Shown: positions 34,928 through 42,586 of the stretch, one piece after another
How the letters are laid out: each line of letters opens with the position of its first letter
How positions within the stretch are numbered: the stretch's first letter is position 1
Origin: VXYL01 sp965116345
Lineage (GTDB): Bacteria > Pseudomonadota > Gammaproteobacteria > Pseudomonadales > Azotimanducaceae
Length of the DNA stretch: 64,000 bases
Assembly: GCA_965116345.1 (NCBI GenBank)
Contig: OZ220680.1
Location: 310,001 to 374,000 of the forward strand
Reading direction: 5' to 3'
The notes under the pieces: model-generated
Told to the model about the DNA's origin: nothing
The model's database searches: none
Seen by the model: only the letters and a program-made list of their open reading frames with translations
Position numbers and translations under genes: made by a program

Positions 34928-36595
34928 TCACCCGAGCACGAGGCTCAGCACCAGCAGACCGGCCAATGCCAGGCTGACGAGTTTCCAGAACAGCGTGGGG
35001 TTCTTCTCGATGAGCGGTGCCGCCTCGGCACGGCGCACCAATTCGGCGTTCGGCCGAGCCAGGTCCGTGACGAGTTCGGAAAGCGCCTCGTAGCGACTGT
35101 CTGGGTTGTGTGCCGTCGCCTTGGCGAGCGCCAGGTCCACCCACTTCGGCAGGTCGCCGCGGCCAGCCTCGGCAAGAGGCACGTACGGCCGGTTCAGGTA
35201 GGCCCGAGGATCGCGGACGAGGGGCGGCTTATAGGGCAACGCCCCCACCAGCATCTCGTAGGCCACAACGCCGAGGGCGTAGATGTCGGCGGCATGGCTG
35301 ACCGGACGGCCCAACAGGCACTCCGGCGCGACATAGCCGACCGAGCCGACGGGATGGGTCTCGCGAACGGCGCTGTCGAGTTCGTCGAACCCTTGGACAT
35401 ACGCCGTGCCGAAGTCGACGATCTTGGCGTTGCCGTCGCGATCGACCATGACGTTCTCGGGCTTGAGATCGCGATGCACCATCTGCAGCCGTTGGAAGGC
35501 GCGCAGGCCCTTGGCGATGTCGGCCACCAAGCGCCGCGCTTCGTCGATGGCCGGCTGCGGATTGTCGAGCATCCATTGGCGCAGGCTGCGGCCCTCGATG
35601 TACTCGGCCACGTAGTAGAGGAAGCGGCTCTCAGGGCGCGGCAGGACCTTCATCACCCCCGGGTGATCGATGCGCTTGCCGATCCATTCCTCGCGGATGA
35701 ACCCGTCGAGGTACACGGCGTCGTCGGCGTACGATTCGGATGGCGTCTTCAATGCCAAGCGCCGTCCGGACGGGTCTTCGACAAGGTATATGTGACTGCG
35801 CGTCCCACTCGCGACGGTGCGCAGGACCCGGTAGCCGTCGATGCGCGCATCGGCCCGGAGCACGGGCGGGATGACCTGCCGGGTGAGGCGGCGGTGCGCT
35901 TCGTCGATGGCCTCGTCCGGCGTGTCGTCGATGCGTACGAGCAGGCAGCTCACGTTGTCCTCGCTGCCCCGTCGCAAGGCGGCGTCGACCACGGTCCGGG
36001 ACACGCTCTCAAGCGTCGCGTCGCCGGTCGCACACGCCATGCGCTCGCGCAGGTGTCGAACCGGGAGCGCATCGTGTACACCGTCGGTGGTGAGTACGAA
36101 GACATCGCCTATCGCCAAGTCTTCGGCCACGTAGTCGACCTCGATGTCGAGATCCATGCCGAGTGCATTGGTCAGCATGGCATGGCGGCGGTGATCACGG
36201 GTGAGTTGTTCGAGTTCCCCGTCACGGAACCGGTGCACCCGGCTATCGCCGACATGGAATATGTGCGCCGTGCGGCCCTTGGCGACCACGGCACTCACCG
36301 TGGTGGCCATCCCGTCGTGGTGGCAGAACCAGCGGTTCAGTGCGTTCAGCACCCGCGCGGCGGACGTCTTGACCGTCCACGTCTCGGGCGTGGCGAGATA
36401 TTCGTCGATGAACTCCGTGACCGCGGTCTGACTGGCTTTCTCGGCAAGCGCTCCGCTCGACACGCCGTCGGCGATCAAGGCGACCGCGCCCTTCAGCTGG
36501 TCCGGTGGCGACGCGGCGAAGGCGTCCTGGTTGGCCTCCCGGGTGCCGGCAACCGACGTGCCGCCGTAGCTGACCTTCAGTTCGGCGTTGCTCAT
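34928..36595 (-). CDS. fused PP2C-type phosphatase and Ser/Thr kinase
   Basis: Bifunctional signalling protein, 555 residues from ATG 36595 (preceded by AAGGAG). Residues 1-240 form a PP2C phosphatase with REANQDAF, ALIADGVSSG, HVGDSRVHRF and TTDGVHDAL, plus the final SEDNVSCLLV. The kinase domain (about 255-510) has intact HRDLKPEN and DFG (KIVDFGTA), and a C-terminal helix (about 536-555) anchors it in the membrane. Such fusions occur beside NarK-type genes in several proteobacteria, so a role in controlling nitrate uptake or assimilation is inferred. Confidence 0.9.
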   Translation of the reverse strand: MSNAELKVSYGGTSVAGTREANQDAFAASPPDQLKGAVALIADGVSSGALAEKASQTAVTEFIDEYLATPETWTVKTSAARVLNALNRWFCHHDGMATTVSAVVAKGRTAHIFHVGDSRVHRFRDGELEQLTRDHRRHAMLTNALGMDLDIEVDYVAEDLAIGDVFVLTTDGVHDALPVRHLRERMACATGDATLESVSRTVVDAALRRGSEDNVSCLLVRIDDTPDEAIDEAHRRLTRQVIPPVLRADARIDGYRVLRTVASGTRSHIYLVEDPSGRRLALKTPSESYADDAVYLDGFIREEWIGKRIDHPGVMKVLPRPESRFLYYVAEYIEGRSLRQWMLDNPQPAIDEARRLVADIAKGLRAFQRLQMVHRDLKPENVMVDRDGNAKIVDFGTAYVQGFDELDSAVRETHPVGSVGYVAPECLLGRPVSHAADIYALGVVAYEMLVGALPYKPPLVRDPRAYLNRPYVPLAEAGRGDLPKWVDLALAKATAHNPDSRYEALSELVTDLARPNAELVRRAEAAPLIEKNPTLFWKLVSLALAGLLVLSLVLG

Positions 36596-36703
36596 GGCTC
36601 CTTGCACGATGGGTTCCGTCGCCTGCCTAGTGGTCGATGCGCGGCCGCGGGCCGTCGCGAGGGCAGGCGCTGCTGACCCGTTTTCCGCGCCGTCGTCCGG
36701 CAC

Positions 36704-38176
36704 TTACGCGACCTCGATCAACTCCACGGTGCCGTCGTCGCGGACCTCGGCCATGTGGCCGCGCGGTTCCTCCATGAAGAACAGGCTGACGAAGCCGATC
36801 ACTGCCGAGGCACCGATGATCGCGAAGAATGCCTCATAGCCGACAAACGAGAAAATCGTCAAGTAGCACACCGCGCCGATATTGCCGTAGGCACCGGTCA
36901 TGCCGGCGATCTGGCCGGTCAGCCGGCGCTTGATCAGCGGCACGACAGCGAACACGGCGCCCTCCCCCGCCTGCACGAAGAACGAGCACGCCATGACGGT
37001 GACCACGGCCAACACGAGCGGCCAGGACGAATCCACCATCGCAAAGGTGAAATAGCCGATGGCGAGTCCGGCGACCAGGATGAGCAGCGTCGGTTTGCGA
37101 CCGAGGAAGTCGCTGATCAGTCCGCCCGCCGGCCGCGACATGAGGTTCATGAAGGCGTAGGAGGATGCCAGCAGGCCGGCCTGCACCATGTTGAGCCCAA
37201 ACACGTCGCTGAAGAACAGCGGCAGCATGGAGACCACCGCCAACTCGGAACCGAACGTGGCGAAGTAGAGCACGTTCAACACCGCGACCTGCTTGAACTT
37301 GTAGCGGTGAAGTTCGGGTACGGGCTTCTCGAAGACACCTCTGTTCACCCGCCACGCAACCCACGCGTCGTAGCCGTAGCCGGCAATCAGCAACGCGTAG
37401 ATGGTATTCGCGGCGTTGTCCGAGAGCAGGTCGACGCCGCCCGGCGACAGTTTCCAGGTCAGCAGCGCGAGCGCCAGGAAGACCGGCGCCTTCATGATCA
37501 CCAGCAGGTAGAAGTCGCCCTTGCTGGTCACCTCGATGGCACCGAGGTTCTTCGGCCTGAAGTACGTCGATCCCTTCGGCGTGTCCGAGACGCTGAAGTA
37601 GTAGAGCACGCCGAAAATGATGGCCAGCACACCGGTCGTGCCGATGGCGTAGCGCCAGCCGTCATCGCCGCCGAACAAGAGGGCCAGGGTGGGCAGCGCC
37701 ATCGCCGCGGCGGCCGAGCCGAAATTGCCCCAACCGCCGTAGACGCCCTCGGCGCGGCCGAGTTCGTGGGCGGGGAACCACTCTCCCACCATGCGGATGC
37801 CGACCACGAAGCCGGCCCCGATGCAGCCGAGCAGGAAGCGCGCGACCGCGGCCTGCACGAACGTGTCGGCCAACGCGAACGCGAAGCAAGGCACGCTCGC
37901 AACCAGTAGCAGGACGGAATACACAAGCCGCGGGCCGAACTTGTCGGTGAGCATGCCGATCAGGATCCGCGCGGGTATCGCGAGCGCCACGTTCAACGTC
38001 AGAAGCGTCGAGACCTCGGCCTTGGTCAATCCCAGCGAGCCCTGGATCGCGGACATGAGGGGCGCGTGGTTGAACCAGACCACGAAGGTGACGAAGAACG
38101 CCATCCAACTCATGTGCAGCACCTTCATCTTGCCCCGGAAGGCCAGGAGGTTGAATCCGGCTACGTCGTTCGACAT
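36704..38176 (-). CDS. nitrate/nitrite MFS transporter, NarK type
   Basis: Inner-membrane major facilitator of 490 residues with twelve hydrophobic segments. The first helices contain FFVTFVVWFNHAPLM and the conserved arginine segment ARILIGMLTDKFGPR; the family nitrate signature GFVVGIRMVGEWFP and later GEGAVFAVVPL are present. AAGGAGAAACACATG fixes the start at 38176. It sits between the reductase genes and the phosphatase/kinase gene. Confidence 0.92.
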   Translation of the reverse strand: MSNDVAGFNLLAFRGKMKVLHMSWMAFFVTFVVWFNHAPLMSAIQGSLGLTKAEVSTLLTLNVALAIPARILIGMLTDKFGPRLVYSVLLLVASVPCFAFALADTFVQAAVARFLLGCIGAGFVVGIRMVGEWFPAHELGRAEGVYGGWGNFGSAAAAMALPTLALLFGGDDGWRYAIGTTGVLAIIFGVLYYFSVSDTPKGSTYFRPKNLGAIEVTSKGDFYLLVIMKAPVFLALALLTWKLSPGGVDLLSDNAANTIYALLIAGYGYDAWVAWRVNRGVFEKPVPELHRYKFKQVAVLNVLYFATFGSELAVVSMLPLFFSDVFGLNMVQAGLLASSYAFMNLMSRPAGGLISDFLGRKPTLLILVAGLAIGYFTFAMVDSSWPLVLAVVTVMACSFFVQAGEGAVFAVVPLIKRRLTGQIAGMTGAYGNIGAVCYLTIFSFVGYEAFFAIIGASAVIGFVSLFFMEEPRGHMAEVRDDGTVELIEVA

Positions 38177-38216
38177 GTGTTTCTCCTTGTCTCTCTTTTC
38201 CGCGCCACGTCCGCCA

Positions 38217-38242
38217 GCGGGACGGGACAAGCCCGTCCCCTA
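38217..38242. repeat. REP hairpin
   Basis: GGGACGGGACAAGCCCGTCC followed by CCTA, a palindrome with apex ACAAG. It is in the 93-bp gap between the nitrate transporter and the iron-sulfur/anchor gene and belongs to the same family as the hairpins at 30510 and 45234-45316. Confidence 0.65.
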
Positions 38243-38269
38243 GGCGATCGGTCCGCAATCGGTTGTTCG

Positions 38270-40009
38270 TTAATGGTCGGTCGGCGCAACGCCGACGGCG
38301 GGATTCGCGGCCAACCCGATGTCCCGGGCGTGTTCCTCGAATCCCTTGTTTTTCCAAAAGAAGGCACCGGGCATCGTGGTCGGTACGACGACCACATAGA
38401 ACAGCGCACGGCCCACGGTTGCCGAGCCCAGGCCCAAGACGGCGGCAACAAGCCAAGGCGCCAACTGAGTCACTCCGGCAGCCGTGAGGACACCAACCAG
38501 GATCAGGTTGCCCAGCAACAGCGCATTTCGCAGGCGGTAGACCTGGCCGAAGGTCGTCGTCTGGACATGGTGGGACACCGCACCTTCATGGTCCGCGGCG
38601 CGCATGTCCCGGGCATGGCCGACGAGGCCGCCGATCTCTAGTGCCAAGCCCGCGACGATGGTCCAACACAGCAGCGGTGGCCACCCGGGCACCAGGGCCA
38701 GGCCGATCCAACCGCCGAGTGCCAGCGATGTGCCGACGAAGGATGCCCCCGCCTGCCAATGGTTCCAGAACGGCCGCGCCGGTATCAGGTAGCAGCGGAC
38801 CATGTAGAAGATCGTCGCGACTCCCGCGACAACGGCCGCCGCCCCGAAGGCCGGCGCAACACGCGTCCATCCGGCGAGGTCAGCGATGAGATACAGACCC
38901 GTCGCCGCGCCAAAGGCAGCCGTCGCGAGCGCTTCGCGGCTCAGGTTGGAATGCCGCAGGTTATTGAAGCCACGATAGAAACGCAGGGTCTTGCCGAGGT
39001 GGGCGGTGGACGCGGCCATGCCAAGGCCGACGAGGACGAGCGCGGTGAACGCAACCAGGGCACTCCCCTGGCCGGCTACGAATGCCGACGCGAACGCGCC
39101 GACGGCGGCCTGCACGGCGAGGGTGAACGCCACCAACGGGTTCTCGCGGGACGAGAGCCGCCGCCAGTTCCACTGCTTCTCGACACCTTCCTTGGGATCG
39201 ACAACGGGGCGGAACCCGGATCCCGTGCCATTACGCCGGTACTTCACCGGCGCCGAGTCGGGCCGCGTGACCTCGAGTGGTGTCGGATCGACCTGCTGAA
39301 AGCGAATGTTCGGCTTGGTGATGTTTGGGTCGGGGAATCCGGGAATCCGGGTGTCGGTCTGCTCGCGTTCCTCGGGAACGTTCTCCACGACGCCGAAGTC
39401 CAGGGCATTGCCGACGCAGGCGGAGACGCAAGCGGGCTTCAGGCCGACTTCCAGCCGATCGACGCACATGTTGCACTTCTCGACCTGGCCGGCCACCGGG
39501 TCGAGTTGCGGCGCGTTGTAGGGACACACCCAGGTGCAGTAGCCACAACCGAAGCAGATGTCCGGGTCCTGGATGACGGCGCCGTACTCGGGGTGCTTGG
39601 TGTATGCGCGCGTCGGGCACCCTTTGAGGCAGACCGGGTCGTCGCAGTGGTTGCACGCCATCGAGATGTTGATGCGCGTGTAGTCGGGATAGGTGCCGCC
39701 TTCCACGTAGCCCACCGAGCGAAAGCTCAGGTGCGGCGGCAGGTCGTTCTTCTCGCTGCACGCCGCTTCGCAGGCGTGGCAGCCGATGCAGTTGTCCGCC
39801 GTGAAATGGAACGCGTGCTGGCGCGTGCGGTTCGGGTTGTCGCCGATCCCCGCATCGCCGTTGATGCGCAGGCTCACGCCCTTGTCGCCGTCGGGCAGCA
39901 ACTGAATGGGGTTGCCGTACCGGTTGAGCGTCGCCGCAGTGGCATCCGCCAACTTCGCGGCGTCCGCCAACTTAGCGTAGTCAGGTTCGTCGACGCGGAG
40001 CGGAATCAT
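38270..40009 (-). CDS. fused four-cluster ferredoxin and DmsC-like membrane anchor
   Basis: Electron-transfer subunit for the neighbouring nitrate reductase, 579 residues from ATG 40009. The first 230 residues hold four cysteine sets of a DmsB-type ferredoxin: CIGCHACEAAC, CNHCDDPVCLKGC, CFGCGYCTWVC and CNMCVDRLEVGLKPACVSAC. From about residue 300 eight or so hydrophobic helices form a DmsC/NrfD-like anchor. A start overlapping the reductase stop by one base (TGATG) implies coupled translation. An anchored quinol-linked subunit on an assimilatory reductase is unusual; see findings. Confidence 0.87.
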   Translation of the reverse strand: MIPLRVDEPDYAKLADAAKLADATAATLNRYGNPIQLLPDGDKGVSLRINGDAGIGDNPNRTRQHAFHFTADNCIGCHACEAACSEKNDLPPHLSFRSVGYVEGGTYPDYTRINISMACNHCDDPVCLKGCPTRAYTKHPEYGAVIQDPDICFGCGYCTWVCPYNAPQLDPVAGQVEKCNMCVDRLEVGLKPACVSACVGNALDFGVVENVPEEREQTDTRIPGFPDPNITKPNIRFQQVDPTPLEVTRPDSAPVKYRRNGTGSGFRPVVDPKEGVEKQWNWRRLSSRENPLVAFTLAVQAAVGAFASAFVAGQGSALVAFTALVLVGLGMAASTAHLGKTLRFYRGFNNLRHSNLSREALATAAFGAATGLYLIADLAGWTRVAPAFGAAAVVAGVATIFYMVRCYLIPARPFWNHWQAGASFVGTSLALGGWIGLALVPGWPPLLCWTIVAGLALEIGGLVGHARDMRAADHEGAVSHHVQTTTFGQVYRLRNALLLGNLILVGVLTAAGVTQLAPWLVAAVLGLGSATVGRALFYVVVVPTTMPGAFFWKNKGFEEHARDIGLAANPAVGVAPTDH

Positions 40010-42225
40010 CAGAAAGCCCTCAAGGCGTCGTTCCACTCGGCCGCGTCGGACTGATCGACGGACTCGATGCGCACTGCGCACTGCTTGAACGCGGGCTGGC
40101 GCGAATAGGGATCGAGCAGGCCCAGCGTCAGTCGGTTGACGCACTCGTGGAAGTGGAACGGAATGAACACCATGTTCTTGGGCACCCGCTGTGTGCGCTG
40201 CACCATCACCACGGCGTCGCCGCGCCGGGACACCAGGCGCGCATAGCCCATCTGATCGACGCCGAGTTCATCCGCCGCGTCGGGATTCATCTCCATGTAC
40301 GGCGTCGGCGAGTGCTTGTTGCAGTCGCCGACCTTGCCGGTCTTGGTCCGGGTGTGGAAATGCTCGACCACCCGGCCACTGTTCAGCCAGAAAGGGAACT
40401 CGTCGTCGGGACGCTCGTTGTTCTCGACGTACGGCAACGCCAAGAGCCTCGCCTTGCCGTCCGGGAAGGCGAACGTGCCGTCGCCGTAGAGCCGCGGCGA
40501 ACCCCGGGGAGCGCGCGGGGCTTGCCCGGCGCAAGCGCGGTCATCGCCCTCGCGCATCGGCCATTGGATGCCGCGCGCGGCCTCGATCTTCTCGTAGGTC
40601 ATGCCGGAAATGTCGAGGTTCCGACCCCTGCCCTTGGAAAGCGCTTTCATCTCCTCGAACGCGGCTTCCGGGGTCTGCGGCCAGTTCATCTCGGGGGCGC
40701 CCGGCCAACGCTTGGCAAGCGACGTGAAGATCCAGAAGTCCGGCTTGGAGTCGGCGAACGGTGCCGTGACGGGCCGGGTGAGATTCACGCGTCGCTCGGT
40801 GTTGGTGAAGCAGCCCTCCTTCTCCGCCCACACCGACGCGGGCAGGAAGACGTGCGCGTAGTCCGCGGTCTCGACATCTTCGTAGCAGTCCTGGACGACG
40901 CAGAACTCGAGGTTCTGCAAGGTCTTCCTAATGCGCGGCGTATTCGGCATGGAGGTCATGGGATTGGTGCCGATCACCCAAAGCGCCTTGATCTGGCCGG
41001 TCTCGATGGCCGGGAAGATGTCGGTCTGAAAGAGGCCGCGCTGTTTCGGGAAGAACTCCGGATCGACGTTCCAGAACTTGCCGACCTCGTCCCGGTGCGC
41101 CGGGTTCTCAAGCTGCCGATAACCCGGCAGACCGGAACACGAGGACCACTCGCGCGTGCCCATGGCGTTGCACTGGCCGGTGATCGACAGGCTCGTGCCG
41201 CCGGGTTTGCCGATATTGCCGGTGACCAGGTTGAGGTTGTTGATCGCGCACACGCCGTCGCTACCGTGCGTGGACTGGTTGATACCCATGGTCCAGATCG
41301 CCATCGCCGCATCGGCCTTGCCGTACAGGCGCGCCACCGTGCGGATGGTGTCCTCGTCGATCCCGCAGATCTTCGCCGCGGTCGCGGGGTCGTAGTCGGC
41401 AACCGTCGCCGCGAAGTCCTCGAAGCCGTTGGTGTGGGCTTGAATGTAGGCCTCGTCGTGCAAGCCCTCTTCGAGGATGACGTGGCACAGGCTGTTCAGC
41501 AGCACCAGGTCCGTGCCCGGGGTCACCGGCAGGTGGATGTCCGCGAACTGGGCGAACATCGTCACCCGGGGATCAACGACGATGACCGGGAACTTGCGTT
41601 TCTCGAGCGCTTCCTTCAAGCGCCAGTAGATGATCGGATGCTGCTCCGGCAGGTTCGAGCCGAACGCCAACAGACACTGCGTGTGCTCGAAGTCGCCGTA
41701 GCAGCCCGGCGGGCCGTCGGAACCGAATGAACGCTTGTACCCCGACACCGCGGAAGCCATGCAAAGCGTGGTGTTGCCGTCGTAGTTGTTGGTGCCGATG
41801 ACGCCGCGTACCAACTTGCCGAGGGTGTAGAACTCCTCGGTCATGATCTGACCGGTGGAGATGACGGCCACCGCGTCGCGCCCGTAGCGGGCCTGGACCC
41901 GTTTGAATCCATTCGCGACGCGGTCCAACGCCGAGTCCCAGTCGGCGCGTTGCCAGTCCTCGAAGATCCGCTCGCGCACCTTCGGCACACTGCCGCGGCC
42001 GGGCGCGGCGAAGATCTGCGCCTGCGTCAGCCCCTTGATGCACAGCTTGCCGCGGTTGACGTCGGCACCGCCCACACCGCGGGTGGTGACCGGCGTCCCG
42101 GCGGCGTCGACACCCACTTCGATGGAGCAACCGACCGAACAGTAGCCGCAGGTGGCGTACTTCCACTCGGCAACGGCCTTGTCGGCGATGCGAATCGGAT
42201 TCTTGCGGCGCCGTCCGAACAACAT
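40009..42225 (-). CDS. molybdopterin nitrate reductase, catalytic subunit
   Basis: 738 residues from ATG 42225, seven bases after the nirD stop. ATCGYCSVGCSIEVG carries the N-terminal [4Fe-4S] cysteines, followed by LCIKG, then molybdopterin guanine dinucleotide-binding stretches (GSNLPEQHPI, VVDPRVTMFAQ) and the C-terminal LNSGRVVEHFHTRTKTG, PDAADELG. Size and context fit a NasA/NarB-type assimilatory enzyme. An upstream in-frame region inside nirD is not coding. Confidence 0.9.
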   Translation of the reverse strand: MLFGRRRKNPIRIADKAVAEWKYATCGYCSVGCSIEVGVDAAGTPVTTRGVGGADVNRGKLCIKGLTQAQIFAAPGRGSVPKVRERIFEDWQRADWDSALDRVANGFKRVQARYGRDAVAVISTGQIMTEEFYTLGKLVRGVIGTNNYDGNTTLCMASAVSGYKRSFGSDGPPGCYGDFEHTQCLLAFGSNLPEQHPIIYWRLKEALEKRKFPVIVVDPRVTMFAQFADIHLPVTPGTDLVLLNSLCHVILEEGLHDEAYIQAHTNGFEDFAATVADYDPATAAKICGIDEDTIRTVARLYGKADAAMAIWTMGINQSTHGSDGVCAINNLNLVTGNIGKPGGTSLSITGQCNAMGTREWSSCSGLPGYRQLENPAHRDEVGKFWNVDPEFFPKQRGLFQTDIFPAIETGQIKALWVIGTNPMTSMPNTPRIRKTLQNLEFCVVQDCYEDVETADYAHVFLPASVWAEKEGCFTNTERRVNLTRPVTAPFADSKPDFWIFTSLAKRWPGAPEMNWPQTPEAAFEEMKALSKGRGRNLDISGMTYEKIEAARGIQWPMREGDDRACAGQAPRAPRGSPRLYGDGTFAFPDGKARLLALPYVENNERPDDEFPFWLNSGRVVEHFHTRTKTGKVGDCNKHSPTPYMEMNPDAADELGVDQMGYARLVSRRGDAVVMVQRTQRVPKNMVFIPFHFHECVNRLTLGLLDPYSRQPAFKQCAVRIESVDQSDAAEWNDALRAF

Positions 42226-42232
42226 GGGGCGA

Positions 42233-42574
42233 TCAGCCGCGAACCTGGACATAGCCGTCGACCACCCGGGCATCGAACGTTCGTACGGCGACCGCGTCGT
42301 CCTCCAGGCACTCGCCGGTGTGGAGGCTGAAATGCTGCTTGTAGATCGGGGACGCGACGACGAGTTTTCCCTTGACGTCGCCAACGATGCCGCCGGACAG
42401 CACCGGCGCGTTGCTGAACGGGTCCATGGCGTCGATCGCGAACATCTGATCCCACTGCGCCACCCGAAAAACCGCCACCTGGCAACCGCCCACGAGCGCC
42501 CGGACACCCGTGTCGGGGACAACGGCATCGAGTGCGCAAACGGTGGTCCAATCAGCGGTGTTGGTGTTGTCCAT
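42233..42574 (-). CDS. nirD: nitrite reductase small subunit
   Basis: 113 residues, Rieske-like fold without cluster ligands, the small partner of NirB. Recognisable segments are VCALDAVVPDTGVRALVGG, FAIDAMDPFSNAPVLSGG and ASPIYKQHFSLHTGECLED. It follows nirB with a 12-base gap. Confidence 0.92.
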   Translation of the reverse strand: MDNTNTADWTTVCALDAVVPDTGVRALVGGCQVAVFRVAQWDQMFAIDAMDPFSNAPVLSGGIVGDVKGKLVVASPIYKQHFSLHTGECLEDDAVAVRTFDARVVDGYVQVRG

Positions 42575-42586
42575 AGTCGGTGTTCC

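Noticed and set aside
40010..40144. N-terminal extension of the iron-sulfur/anchor protein
   Set aside because: Overlaps the reductase end; the overlapping TGATG start at 40009 gives a better N-terminus.
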